Part shown: positions 1 through 9,189 of the stretch, piece by piece | Layout: every line of letters starts with the position of its first letter | Numbering within the stretch: the stretch's first letter is position 1 | DNA from: Alphaproteobacteria bacterium | GTDB taxonomy: Bacteria > Myxococcota_A > UBA796 > GCA-2862545 | Assembly (NCBI GenBank): GCA_020632915.1 | Contig: JACKEP010000017.1 | Span: 62,001 to 126,000, forward strand | Length of the DNA stretch: 64,000 bases | Direction of reading: 5' to 3' | The notes under the pieces: generated by a model | Databases searched by the model: none | Seen by the model: only the letters and a program-made list of their open reading frames with translations | Told to the model about the DNA's origin: nothing | Made by a program: the position numbers and the translations under genes

Positions 1-247
1 CGTGCTGGCAGTGGGGGCACGTGGGCGAGAAGTAGACGAGCAGCGTGGGGCCGTGGATGCGACGGGCCACGGCGGGCGGCAACTCGAGGCTCGGCGCGCC
101 GTCGGGGAACGGGTCGAGCACCCGCGCGGCGTTGGCCGCAGCCTTGCCCTCGTGCCAGCCGCGGCTGTCGAGCGTGGCCGCCAGCGACGCCCCCGCCACC
201 GCGAGCACGAGCGCTGCGAGCAGGGCGTGGGCGCTACGGCTCGCCAT
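1..247 (-). CDS. Thioredoxin-fold secreted protein, N-terminal part
   Basis: The 82 visible codons start at ATG 247 and run off the left edge, so the C-terminus is missing. The first 24 residues form a signal peptide or N-terminal anchor (MASRSAHALLAALVLAVAG). A thioredoxin-like strand ending in LLVYFSPTCPHCQH follows, so the active site is CPHC. This motif is typical of DsbA/DsbE/TlpA-type periplasmic thiol oxidoreductases; which subfamily cannot be told from this fragment. The start overlaps the 3' end of the upstream membrane-protein gene by 14 bp, so the two are probably co-transcribed. The fold is read from motif only; the export prediction is fairly safe. Confidence 0.7.
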   Translation of the reverse strand, partial: MASRSAHALLAALVLAVAGASLAATLDSRGWHEGKAAANAARVLDPFPDGAPSLELPPAVARRIHGPTLLVYFSPTCPHCQH

Positions 248-3200
248 CACCGTCTCCGTCGTCGCCCTCGCGATCCTCGCGCGCGGCTTCCATGGCCTCC
301 TGACGCGCGCGCGCGGCCTCCTCGCGCTCCTGGCGGGCGCGTTCGAGGTCTTCGGGGTCGATGCCCAGGCGGTGGTCGCGGGCCTCCTCGGCGTAGCGTC
401 GCGCCCAGGACAGGCTCGGGTCGGCCCGCACGGCGAGGTCGTAGGCGACGTAGGCGTCCTCCCAGGCCTCGGCGGCGCGGTGGGCGTCACCCTGCGCCAT
501 CAACGCGGCGCCGACACGCTCCTGCACGGCGATGAGGCGCGCGTCGCGGTGGTCCCACACGCGGCCGTGCTCGATGGCAGGCACGGCGTCGGCAGGCTCC
601 GCGGCCGCTTCGGCGGTGGCCGCCCAGCACTGTGCGAGCGCCACGGCCACCTCCGGCCGCTCCTCGTCGAGCCAGCCGTCGGCGCGGGGCACGTGCTGCC
701 AGGCCCGCCGCCACGCCTCCTCGCTCGGCCCGCAGTCGCCCGCGGCCGCCAGATCGAGGGCGCGCGTGCGGTCGGCAGCGGCAGCGGCCTCGCCCGTGCC
801 CGCGGCGCCGATGCGCACGACGCCGGGGAAGCGGACCTCGCCGGCCATGAAGCGCGGCGTGACGCCGTCGCGACCGGCCACCTGCACCCGGTCGGGCAGC
901 ACCGCGTCGGCGGCCACCTGCACCACGCGCCCGTCCCCGCCGAGCACGACGAAGCCGAGGTCGTACAGGCCGGGCGGCAGGTCCTTGTCGGTGGGCGGCG
1001 CGAAGCGCACGGTGTTCACCTCGCCGATCCGCCACTCGGTAGGTGGCAGCCAGTCGTAGCCGACGGGGACGTCGAACACGTCGAGGTGCCCCCCGGCGTC
1101 CCCACCCGCGTCGCCTCCAGCATCCGAGAGGAACGCCAGGACCCGGAAGTCCTCCTTGTCGTCCAGCTTGCGGTACTGGAGGCCGACTTCGAGGTACAGC
1201 GCCTTGCCCTGGCTGATCTCGGGGCTCGGCACGTCGAAGCCGGCCAGCGTGATGCCGTCCTCGTAGGCGACCTGCCGATCGGGCGCGCCCGTCCACGTGG
1301 GGGACATGAACACGTCGCGCCGCATGTGGTTGCCGACGTGGTAGGTGCGCGTGCTCACCGGGAAGCCCGGCACGTCGATGTAGTCGCGCGTCCACTCGGG
1401 GAACGTGGGCACGCGGCTGTTGTTGGCCCAGCCACCGTGCACGTGGGCCACCTGGGGCTTCTTCTCGTCGAAGACGTACTCCTTGGTGACGTCGCGATCC
1501 TTGTAGGCGTGGTGGGCGATCGTGATGTCGACGAGGCCGGCCATGTCGACCATCTGGTGGGTGGACCAGTACAAGTGGGCGCCCATGTCGACGTCGAGGT
1601 TGTGGACCAGCACGTCGCGCACGAAGGTGCGGTCCATCAGCCACGCGGTGTACTGCACGCGGCGCTGCACGCTGAACGGTCCGGTCTCCCGCTTGCCGAA
1701 GAACCAGTCGCTGTGCAGGAACCAGCCCGGCAGCAGCGCCACCACCAGCACGGTGGCGACGATCCACCCCGGCGCCGACCAGCCGGACGGACGCCGCGAC
1801 AGCGTGCGCTGGAAGAGGTCGGCGATCTCCTCGATGCCGGCGGCGAACAGCACGGCGCCCGGCACCATGACGAAGCTCATCCACCGGTAGCCCTTCATCC
1901 AGTCGCCGGTGGACTTCACGCAGAAGAACAGCGTGATGAGGATCATGCCCCACGCCAGCACGCGACCGACGGCGCGGCGGTCGCGCAGGGCGGCCACGGG
2001 CAGCGCGAGCCCGATCGCCACCAGCAGCCACACCCGCGCCTCGGCCCACCAGGACGGGTTGGGCAGGTCGGACGGCCACCACGACCAGTCCTGCGTGGCC
2101 TCGGTCTTGGGGTAGAGGAACACGACCGCGAGCGCGAGCGTGGCCAGCGGCACCACCCAGCGCCGCACGCCCCGCAAGCCCACCAGGCCCGCGATGGGGA
2201 TCCACACGAACCAGCCGGTGCTGGTGTCCCAGGCCCAGCCGCGGATGTACTTCCAGCCGCGCGCCATCCACGCGAACGGCCGGAACTCCTTGTCGCCGAG
2301 CTTGGCGTAGTAGGTGTTGGGGAACGCCCAGGCGAAGTACTCGTAGCGGACGAGGTGGTAGGCGCCGAACGGCACGAAGAACGTGACGAGCCACAGCGCC
2401 GTGGACCGCAGGCCCCGGCCGGCGAGCAGCGCCGCCGCCATCGCCACGAAGCCGCCCCACGCGCCGTACATGATCGCCTCGGGCCGGCTGCACGCCAGCA
2501 CGAGGAACCACACGCTCGACCACGGGAAGCCCCCCCGCTTCGCCTCGACGATCACCCGCCACATCCCGCCGGCCAGGCACAGCTCGACGATCGGGTTCTC
2601 GAGGCCGGCGGCGTTCCAGAACGCGAACGTGGGCATGCAGGCCAGCAGCACCGGCGCCACCAGCGTGCCGGGGCCGTCGGCGTCTTCGAGCACCTCGCGC
2701 GCGATGAGCCACACCAGCAGCACCGTGGCGCCACCGAACGCCATCGCCATCAGCTTGCTCGACACGAAGCCGTCGACGCCGACGAGCTGCCACAGCGCCA
2801 TCAGGGCGACCCACGTGGGGTTGGAGTAGCCCTCGATGCGCTCGCCGCCGGGGAACGCCACCAGCCCGTCGCCCAGCGCCCAGTTGCGCGCATAGGCGAA
2901 GCTGATCGCGGCGTCCTCGATGTACCACTCCCACAGGCGCCATCGGACCTCGCGCAGCTCGACGCCGGCGTACTTGAAGACCGGCCCGGCCTGGTGGACC
3001 ATCGACCCGAACACCGCCAGCGCGAGCACGGCGACGAACACCTGCCGCCCCCGCGGGCCGAAGCGCGCGGCGAGGGAGTCGGGCACGAGGCCGCGACCGC
3101 GCCCCTCCAGCCGCGTGAGCGCGGCGTACAGCGCCACGAGGCCCACGAGCGCCACGCCGCCGTAGGCGAGCGGGATCTCGACGTTGTGGCTCGGTACGGC

Positions 3201-3281
3201 GGCCATGAACACGACGAGCGCGAGTCCGGCCACGGCCACGTACAGCAGGAAGGCGAGGAGTCGGCTCACCAGGGGGACCAT
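234..3281 (-). CDS. Polytopic GT-C-like membrane glycosyltransferase, copy 2 of a tandem pair
   Basis: 1015 residues. The N-terminal half carries about 12-13 hydrophobic segments. The first large loop has EDAAISFAYARN (about 122-133) followed by GGERIEGYSNPTW (145-157), the pattern of AftB/ArnT-like GT-C transferases that use polyprenyl-phosphate sugars; the ED pair sits where the catalytic acidic residues lie. The C-terminal 450 residues are soluble, predicted extracytoplasmic, and end in a charged coiled coil and an acidic tail. It is closely similar along its whole length to the adjacent gene at 3330-6383. The ATG at 3281 has a poor ribosome site; a GTG at 3269 (VSRLLAF) would match the start of the paralogue. 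The substrate is unknown; a role in envelope glycan or lipid modification is inferred. Confidence 0.7.
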   Translation of the reverse strand: MVPLVSRLLAFLLYVAVAGLALVVFMAAVPSHNVEIPLAYGGVALVGLVALYAALTRLEGRGRGLVPDSLAARFGPRGRQVFVAVLALAVFGSMVHQAGPVFKYAGVELREVRWRLWEWYIEDAAISFAYARNWALGDGLVAFPGGERIEGYSNPTWVALMALWQLVGVDGFVSSKLMAMAFGGATVLLVWLIAREVLEDADGPGTLVAPVLLACMPTFAFWNAAGLENPIVELCLAGGMWRVIVEAKRGGFPWSSVWFLVLACSRPEAIMYGAWGGFVAMAAALLAGRGLRSTALWLVTFFVPFGAYHLVRYEYFAWAFPNTYYAKLGDKEFRPFAWMARGWKYIRGWAWDTSTGWFVWIPIAGLVGLRGVRRWVVPLATLALAVVFLYPKTEATQDWSWWPSDLPNPSWWAEARVWLLVAIGLALPVAALRDRRAVGRVLAWGMILITLFFCVKSTGDWMKGYRWMSFVMVPGAVLFAAGIEEIADLFQRTLSRRPSGWSAPGWIVATVLVVALLPGWFLHSDWFFGKRETGPFSVQRRVQYTAWLMDRTFVRDVLVHNLDVDMGAHLYWSTHQMVDMAGLVDITIAHHAYKDRDVTKEYVFDEKKPQVAHVHGGWANNSRVPTFPEWTRDYIDVPGFPVSTRTYHVGNHMRRDVFMSPTWTGAPDRQVAYEDGITLAGFDVPSPEISQGKALYLEVGLQYRKLDDKEDFRVLAFLSDAGGDAGGDAGGHLDVFDVPVGYDWLPPTEWRIGEVNTVRFAPPTDKDLPPGLYDLGFVVLGGDGRVVQVAADAVLPDRVQVAGRDGVTPRFMAGEVRFPGVVRIGAAGTGEAAAAADRTRALDLAAAGDCGPSEEAWRRAWQHVPRADGWLDEERPEVAVALAQCWAATAEAAAEPADAVPAIEHGRVWDHRDARLIAVQERVGAALMAQGDAHRAAEAWEDAYVAYDLAVRADPSLSWARRYAEEARDHRLGIDPEDLERARQEREEAARARQEAMEAAREDREGDDGDGDGEP

Positions 3282-3329
3282 CCGTCAACGGGCGGCCCTG
3301 GATGTACCCGACCCGACCGCGCTGCGCGA

Positions 3330-6300
3330 CTACGGTCCTTCGTCCGGCACGCCCTCGTCGTCCGGTGCTTCCTCACGGGCCCGCTCGGCGGCCTCGGCCT
3401 GCGCCTGGATCTGGGCCTCGCGGGCCGCCGCGCGCTCCGCCTCGGCGTCGGCGTCGAGGCCGAGGCGGTGGTCGCGGGCGTCCTCGGCGGCGCGGCGCGA
3501 CCACGCGCGCGTGGTGTCGGCGCGCACGGCACCGTCGTAGGCGTCGTAGGCGCGGGTCCAGTCGCCCTCGAGCCGGGCGTCGTCGCCCTGCCGATGCAGC
3601 GCCTCGCCCACCGTGGCTGCCACGTCCCACAGGCCGGGCGCGTGGCGATCCCAGCTGCGCGCGTCCTCGAGCAGCGGCACCGCGTCCATCGGGCGGGCCT
3701 GCTCGGCGGCACGCGCGACCAGGCAGCCCGCGATCGCCGGCGCCACCTGCGCCTCGTGGGTGGCGATCCAGTCCTCGGCACGGGGCAGGTGCCACCGCGA
3801 CAGGTGCCACGCGGTCTCGGCGCCGGCACAGTCGCCCGCGTCGGCGAGCGTGAGCGCGCGCGCGAGGTCTTCGTTGGCGGCGGCTTCCCCGGTGCCCGGC
3901 ACACCCACGCGCACCACGCTCGGGAAGCGGACCTCCCCGCGCATGAACCGCGCCGGCGTGTCGCCGATGCCGCCGACGACGGCGCGCTCGGGCAGGCCGA
4001 TGAACCGGGGCGGCGCCCCCTTGCGGTCGACCGGTTCCTGGGCGGGCGCGATGACGCCGTCGGGCCCGAGCACGACGAAGCCGAGGTCATAGACCCCTGG
4101 CGGCAGGTCGCGCGGCAGCAGGGGCGCCACCCGCACGACGTTGACCTCGTCGAGGTGCCACTCGTCGGGCGGGACCCAGTCGTAGCCCACGGGCACGTCG
4201 AAGCTGGCGAGGTGACCGGCGTCGTCGGACAGGAAGCCGAGCACCCGGAAGTCGCCCTTGTCGAGCAGGCGACGCAGCTGCAGGCCCACCTCGACGTACA
4301 GCGACTTGCCGACGCTGACCTCGGGGCTCGGCACGTCGAAGCCGGCGAGCACGATGCCCTGGTCGAAGTAGACCAGCCGACCGGGCGCCCCCGTCCACTC
4401 CGGCGCGAACATCATGTCGCGGCGGGCGAAGTTGCCCGGGTGGACGCCGCGCGCGCTGCTGGCGAACGACGGGATGCCCACGTAGTCGCGCGACCACTCC
4501 GCGTAGGTGGGGATCCGCGACGTGGACGCCCAGGAGCCGTGGACGTGGGCCACGACCGGCTTGCGCTCCTTGAACACGTACTCCTGCATCGCCGTGCGCT
4601 GCTTGAAGTCGTGGTGGGCGATGGTGAGGTCGACGAGGCCGGCCATGTCGACCATCTCGAGCGGCGACCAGTACACGTGGGCGCCCATGTCGACGTCGAG
4701 GTCGTACAGGTGGCGGTCGAGCACGCGCAGGCGGTCGACCACCCACGCCATGTAGTCGGTGCGCACCTTGACCTGGTAGGGCGACACGTCGCGGCGGCCG
4801 AAGAAGAACTCGGCGTGGTCGTACCAGCCCGGCAGCACGCCCACGAGGATGCCGGTGGCGACGAACCAGCCGGGCGTGGTCCACACGCCGTCGCGCTGGC
4901 GGGACAGCCACCGCTGCGACAGCGCCGCGAGCTCCTCGACGCCCGCGGCGAACAGCAGCGCGCCCGGGACCATCACGAAGCTCATCCACCGGTAGCCCTT
5001 CATCCAGTCGCCGCCGGAGCGCACGCAGAAGAACAGGCTGATGAGGATCATCCCCCACGGCAGCACGCGCGCGGTGACGCGGCGGTCGGACAGGGCGCCG
5101 ATCGGCAGCATCAGCGCCACCGACAGCAGCATCCACACCCGGGCCTCGTTCCACCACGACGGGTTGGGGAGGTCTTCGGGCCACCACGACCACGTCTGGG
5201 TGATCTCGGCGTTGGGGTAGAGGAACAGGCCACCGAGCACGAGCGCGCCCAGCACCACCCACGCCACACGGCGGCCGCGCGTGCCGATCAGCCCCGCCAG
5301 GATCACCGGCAGGAACCAGCCCATGCTGGTGTCGTAGGCCCAGTTGCGGATGTACTTCCAGCCGCGCGCCATCCACGCGAACGGCCGGAACTCCTTGCTG
5401 CCGAGCTTGGCGTAGTAGGTGTTGGGGAACGCCCACGCGAAGTACTCGTAGCGGACGACCTGGTAGATCCCGAACGGCACGAAGAACGTGACGAGCCACA
5501 CCACCGTGGACCGCAGGCCGCGACCGGCGAGCACCGCGGCCGCCATCGCGAAGAACCCAGCCCACGCGCCGTACATGATGGCCTCGGGGCGGGTGGTCGC
5601 GAGCAGCACGAACCACACGCTCGACCAGGGGAAGCCCCCCCGACGGGCCTCCACGAGCACCCGCCACAGGCCGCCGGCCATGCACATCGTGAACACGGGG
5701 TTCTCGAGGCCGGCCGCGTTCCAGAACGCGAACGTGGGCATGAAGCCGAGCGCGAGGGGGGCGACGAACGTGGCGGGGCCCTCGTCGTCTTCCAGCAGCT
5801 CGCGTGCGGCGAGCCACGTGAGCAGCACCGTGGCGCCGCCGAACGCCATCGACATCAGCTTGGCGGACAGGAAGCCGTCGACGCCGACCAGGTACCACAG
5901 GGCCAGCAGGGCCACCCACGTGGGGTTGGAGTAGCCCTCGATGCGCTCGCCGCCGGGAAAGGCCACCAGCCCGTCGCCGAAGGCCCAGTTGCGGGCGTAG
6001 GCGAAGCTGATCGCGGCGTCCTCGATGAACCAGTCCCACAGGCGCCACGACACCGACTGCAGCGAGGTGCCGTTGAACTTGAACGTGGGCCCGGCCTGCA
6101 GGATCATCGACGCGATCACCGCGATCGTGAGCACCGCCACCGCCACCTGGCGGCCACCGCCGGTGAGCGTGCGCGCGGGCGCAGGCGCGGGCGGCGCGAG
6201 CAGGCCCCAGCCCCGGGCCTCGAGCCAGGCGAGCGTGGCGTAGCCGACACCAGCGACCACGGTCGCCACGGCGACGGCCAGACCGGAGACGGCCACCTCG

Positions 6301-6383
6301 TCACCGGGCGCCAGCCCCATCACCACCACGAGCACGGCGCCGGCGACGACGAGGTGGAGCAGGAAGGCTGCGAGTCGGGTCAC
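3330..6383 (-). CDS. Polytopic GT-C-like membrane glycosyltransferase, copy 1 of a tandem pair
   Basis: 1017 residues starting at GTG 6383, chosen because AGGAG lies 9 nt upstream; an earlier in-frame ATG near 6482 lacks this and adds an implausible hydrophilic leader. The protein starts directly with a membrane segment (VTRLAAFLLHLVVAGAVLVVV). It has the same layout as its neighbour: EDAAISFAYARN and GGERIEGYSNPTWVALLAL in the first external loop, many membrane helices, then a large soluble C-terminal region with an Ala/Glu-rich coiled coil. Paired Trp/Tyr-rich loops are conserved between the two copies. The family resembles AftB/ArnT-type lipid-linked sugar transferases. The gene is first in a minus-strand run that continues into the paralogue and the thioredoxin-like gene. 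Confidence 0.7.
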   Translation of the reverse strand: MTRLAAFLLHLVVAGAVLVVVMGLAPGDEVAVSGLAVAVATVVAGVGYATLAWLEARGWGLLAPPAPAPARTLTGGGRQVAVAVLTIAVIASMILQAGPTFKFNGTSLQSVSWRLWDWFIEDAAISFAYARNWAFGDGLVAFPGGERIEGYSNPTWVALLALWYLVGVDGFLSAKLMSMAFGGATVLLTWLAARELLEDDEGPATFVAPLALGFMPTFAFWNAAGLENPVFTMCMAGGLWRVLVEARRGGFPWSSVWFVLLATTRPEAIMYGAWAGFFAMAAAVLAGRGLRSTVVWLVTFFVPFGIYQVVRYEYFAWAFPNTYYAKLGSKEFRPFAWMARGWKYIRNWAYDTSMGWFLPVILAGLIGTRGRRVAWVVLGALVLGGLFLYPNAEITQTWSWWPEDLPNPSWWNEARVWMLLSVALMLPIGALSDRRVTARVLPWGMILISLFFCVRSGGDWMKGYRWMSFVMVPGALLFAAGVEELAALSQRWLSRQRDGVWTTPGWFVATGILVGVLPGWYDHAEFFFGRRDVSPYQVKVRTDYMAWVVDRLRVLDRHLYDLDVDMGAHVYWSPLEMVDMAGLVDLTIAHHDFKQRTAMQEYVFKERKPVVAHVHGSWASTSRIPTYAEWSRDYVGIPSFASSARGVHPGNFARRDMMFAPEWTGAPGRLVYFDQGIVLAGFDVPSPEVSVGKSLYVEVGLQLRRLLDKGDFRVLGFLSDDAGHLASFDVPVGYDWVPPDEWHLDEVNVVRVAPLLPRDLPPGVYDLGFVVLGPDGVIAPAQEPVDRKGAPPRFIGLPERAVVGGIGDTPARFMRGEVRFPSVVRVGVPGTGEAAANEDLARALTLADAGDCAGAETAWHLSRWHLPRAEDWIATHEAQVAPAIAGCLVARAAEQARPMDAVPLLEDARSWDRHAPGLWDVAATVGEALHRQGDDARLEGDWTRAYDAYDGAVRADTTRAWSRRAAEDARDHRLGLDADAEAERAAAREAQIQAQAEAAERAREEAPDDEGVPDEGP

Positions 6384-6533
6384 GTCCGCGAACTCCTGTC
6401 GGAAGCGGCCCTGGGACCTACCCGATGCACACGCGCCGCGCGAGTCGGGAAGCGGACCGGGTGGCGGCGCTTCCCGGCCCACCGCGGGCCCTCCCGGCCG
6501 GACGACGGCGCCACCACCGCTGGTTCCTGCGCG

Positions 6534-7538
6534 CTACCAGGTCTGCAGCGCCGTGCTCGATCCGGTGGTGAACACGGTGGAGACCTTCTTGTTCGTGCGT
6601 GCGTTCCACGACAGCGTGGCCTGCAGCTCGTACGTGCTGTCGGGGCGCAGCGGCTGGTCGGCGGCGATGATGACCGTGGCCTGGTTGTCGCCCCACCCGT
6701 AGCGGCCCGGACCGCCCGTCACGAGCGGCACGGGCTGGCCGTCGGGGCCGAGCAGCGTGGCCTCGATCAGCTGCAGGTCGTAGGGGTTGGCCGACGCCAG
6801 CGACCCCTCGTAGGACCCGACGGTGATCGAGATCGGGTAGCCGATGCCCGGGCGCACGTTCAGCGGATTGCCGGGCCAGTCGAAGGGCACGTAGCCCACC
6901 GGCACGTCGAGCTGGCCGTCGTGCGGGAACACGATCGGCTTGTCGAAGCGGAGGTTGGGCGGGAACGTGTAGACGATGTTCATGTAGGAGTAGACGTCGT
7001 CGCCGCCGCGCGCCTCGGCGTAGCCGTAGCCGATGAGGGCGGGCTGGAACATCGGGTCGCGGGCCCACGGGAAGGCGTGGAACAGGTCGTCGATGCTCGC
7101 CGCGCGCGCGCCGTCGATCACCGGCAGGAACACCTCCCACACCCCGATGTCGGCGGTGTGGTCGATGGCCTCGGCGGCGTAGAGCCGATCGTAGACATTG
7201 CCGCCGGTGAACCCGGTCAGCGACCCGTTCTCGACCCACGGATTGAGGGTGTCGATGCGTTCGGGGGAGAGCAGGCCGTTGTCTTCGAGGTAGGCGGCGT
7301 GGGCGGCCACGGCCTTCTGGATGCCGAGGGTGACCTTGCCCGGCGCCAGCTGCACGAACCGCCGGTAGCAGGCGATGCGCAGGAGCGCGTCCTCGGTGCC
7401 CGGCTCCAGCTGATCGTCGCCGGCGAGCCCGTCGGGGCAGGCGTCGTCGACGCTGTCGAACGTCGCACGGCAGCCGAGCTGCAGCGCCAGCACCCCCCCG
7501 ATCGCGCCCAGCGCGCCGAGCCGTCCCCCTGTCCCCAT
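6534..7538 (-). CDS. Secreted lipoprotein, possibly CAP/SCP-like
   Basis: 334 residues. Signal peptide with lipobox LQLGC near residue 23 and a GGAGGGGGG ribosome site before ATG 7538. The N-terminal part has a helix with AxxHxxYLEDNGLL, then a segment ending PMFQPALIGYGYAEA. The order resembles a CAP (SCP/PR-1) domain, where a helix with a His-containing motif is followed by a GxG-containing strand. The C-terminal third (DSTYELQATLSWN) looks like an immunoglobulin-like beta domain. Key CAP residues are only partly present, so the domain call is tentative. It is probably anchored in the outer membrane or periplasm. It lies 150 bp upstream of the paired membrane proteins. Confidence 0.5.
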   Translation of the reverse strand: MGTGGRLGALGAIGGVLALQLGCRATFDSVDDACPDGLAGDDQLEPGTEDALLRIACYRRFVQLAPGKVTLGIQKAVAAHAAYLEDNGLLSPERIDTLNPWVENGSLTGFTGGNVYDRLYAAEAIDHTADIGVWEVFLPVIDGARAASIDDLFHAFPWARDPMFQPALIGYGYAEARGGDDVYSYMNIVYTFPPNLRFDKPIVFPHDGQLDVPVGYVPFDWPGNPLNVRPGIGYPISITVGSYEGSLASANPYDLQLIEATLLGPDGQPVPLVTGGPGRYGWGDNQATVIIAADQPLRPDSTYELQATLSWNARTNKKVSTVFTTGSSTALQTW

Positions 7539-7570
7539 CTCGCCCCCCTCCCCTGGAACGCGACGCCCGG

Positions 7571-7957
7571 TCAGCGTCGTCGTCGATCGCGGTCACGGTC
7601 TACGCGCGGCACCCGCGCGTGATTGCCTTCCATGCGCTGACGCTGGCCCCGCTTGAGGCGACGGACCCACGCCCGGTGCAGATCGTGCCACGCCTCCTCG
7701 AGGGCCGACCAGCTGTTGTCGACCGGTTCGAGCCGGCGGTGCAACACCAGCTTCGCCGCGGCCCGGGCGCGGTCGAGCGCCGGGCGGTCGTCGCCGTGGT
7801 CGTCGGGGAGCAGGCCCACCAGGCGGGCGGCGAGCGCGGTGCGACGGGCGGCGATCGCGGCCTCGATCAGCGCGACCAGCCCGTCGGGATCCTCGCGTTC
7901 GGTCCACGCTGCGACCAGCGCATCCTCTCCGGCGGGGTCGGACGGCTCGGGCAGCAC
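7571..7957 (-). CDS. Small hypothetical protein, Arg-rich C-terminus
   Basis: 128 residues, not recognised. The first 80 residues are predicted helical and Ala/Leu/Arg-rich; the last 30 are strongly basic (RRLKRGQRQR and DRDRDRRRR), a possible nucleic-acid-binding tail. It starts 7 bp after the pspA-like gene ends, so the two probably share a transcript. There is no signal peptide and no membrane segment. Codon usage is like that of the neighbours, which supports a real gene. Confidence 0.5.
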   Translation of the reverse strand: MLPEPSDPAGEDALVAAWTEREDPDGLVALIEAAIAARRTALAARLVGLLPDDHGDDRPALDRARAAAKLVLHRRLEPVDNSWSALEEAWHDLHRAWVRRLKRGQRQRMEGNHARVPRVDRDRDRRRR

Positions 7958-7964
7958 GGACGCC

Positions 7965-8684
7965 TCACATCGTCTTCTTGACGTTGGCCGCGCCCTCGGC
8001 CGCGGCCTGGCGCGCGGCGAGCTGCTTCTTCATCTCGTCGAGCTGCGCCTTGGCGGCGGCGTTGGCGGTCTTGTCCTTGATCTTCTTGAGCTTGGCGTCG
8101 AGCGAGCCCCCCTCGAGCTCGGCCCCGACGTCGGCCTCGGCCTTGAGCTTGTGGATCGAGGCGCGCACGTTGTCGAGCGCCTGGACGTCGGCGTCGAGCG
8201 ACATGCCGGACAGGGCCTCCTGGATGTCGATGCGGGCCTCGGCGTTCGTCTTCTCGGCGAGCATCTGCTCCTTCTCGCGGCGGAGCTTGTCGATCTCGGC
8301 CTGGAACTGGAGCAGGCCGGCCTTGGCGTCTTCCGCCTGGCTCTCGATCTTGCCCAGCTCCTCGGACAGCGTGCCGATGCGGCCGGTCAGCTCGTCCTTC
8401 TTCTGGATCAGGACCAGCGCCACCTCGTCCTCACCATCTTCCACGGCGATCGGGATCTGCAGGTTGACCTCGCGCAGCTCCTTCTCCTTCTCCTCCAGCT
8501 CGGTGGCGAGCTTGTTGCGGAGGTAGACGATGTTGCTGACCGCCTTCTTGAGCTCCTTGTGCTTCTTGAGCCGCTCGTTGATCGCGGACTCGTAGACGGC
8601 CTCGGGGTTGCGGGTCTCGACGTCGGTGACCCACAGCGACAGGAAGCCGCGCCAGACGTTGGACAAGCGCTGGAAGAAGCCCAT
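7965..8684 (-). CDS. PspA/IM30 family coiled-coil protein
   Basis: 239 residues starting at ATG 8684, with GGAG 8 nt upstream. It begins MGFFQRLSNVWRGFLSLW, an amphipathic membrane-binding helix as in PspA/Vipp1, followed by a long heptad-rich coiled coil (about 30-200; YLRNKLATELEEKEKELREV) and an Ala/Lys-rich C-terminus. The family binds the cytoplasmic face of the inner membrane and protects it under stress; partners such as PspF or PspB/C are not seen here. The NPEAVYESAI element after helix 1 is characteristic. It is followed closely by a small unknown gene. Confidence 0.85.
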   Translation of the reverse strand: MGFFQRLSNVWRGFLSLWVTDVETRNPEAVYESAINERLKKHKELKKAVSNIVYLRNKLATELEEKEKELREVNLQIPIAVEDGEDEVALVLIQKKDELTGRIGTLSEELGKIESQAEDAKAGLLQFQAEIDKLRREKEQMLAEKTNAEARIDIQEALSGMSLDADVQALDNVRASIHKLKAEADVGAELEGGSLDAKLKKIKDKTANAAAKAQLDEMKKQLAARQAAAEGAANVKKTM

Positions 8685-8832
8685 CGGGACGCTCCACGGG
8701 GGGGGAACAGCTGCCAGGAACCACGGAGCGCACGACGTGCTGCGGACCGCAGCCAGCCTACGTCCTCGTCGCCTGCCGTATTGCGCGACCCCGGGCACGG
8801 CCAGCGAGCGGACCGGCGCCCGGCCGAGGCGG

Positions 8833-9189
8833 TCAGGCCGGGCCGGCGACCCAGCCCGCGACGACGTAGCCGACCGTGCCGGCCGCCAGGCACGACAGCA
8901 GCGTGCCCACGGCGAGCAGGGCGCCCCGGGCCGGCTGACCGTTGACGAACGCGGCCAGCACCTCGGTGTTGAACGTGCTGTAGGTGGTGAAGCCGCCGAG
9001 CAGGCCGGTGCCGAGTGCCACGCGCCAGGGGTCGCCCACCCCCAGCCGCGGGTGCAGCAGCGCCGCGAGCAGCATGCTGCCCACGACGTTGGCCACCACC
9101 GTGCCCCACGGGCTCGGCAGCGCCGTGGACACGAGCCACCGGCAGACCGCGCCGGTGCCCCCGCCGAGGAAGACGTACACGGGGATCAC
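8833..9189 (-). CDS. crcB: Fluoride channel FluC/CrcB
   Basis: 118 residues with four membrane segments. The signature GGFTTYSTFNTE (about 65-76) contains the Thr/Ser/Phe residues lining the fluoride pathway, and GNVVGSML-like ANVVGSML marks the second helix. The family forms dual-topology dimers that export fluoride. The GTG start at 9187-9189 shares GTGA with the stop codon of the upstream rhomboid gene, so translation is probably coupled. No fluoride riboswitch was recognised in front of the operon. Confidence 0.9.
   Translation of the reverse strand: MIPVYVFLGGGTGAVCRWLVSTALPSPWGTVVANVVGSMLLAALLHPRLGVGDPWRVALGTGLLGGFTTYSTFNTEVLAAFVNGQPARGALLAVGTLLSCLAAGTVGYVVAGWVAGPA

Noticed and set aside
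45..7622. An open frame of about 2525 codons on the plus strand
   Set aside because: It is antisense to the paired membrane-protein genes and the CAP-like lipoprotein. Its product is a His/Arg/Gly/Val-rich string without domain motifs, as expected of the complementary strand of very GC-rich genes.
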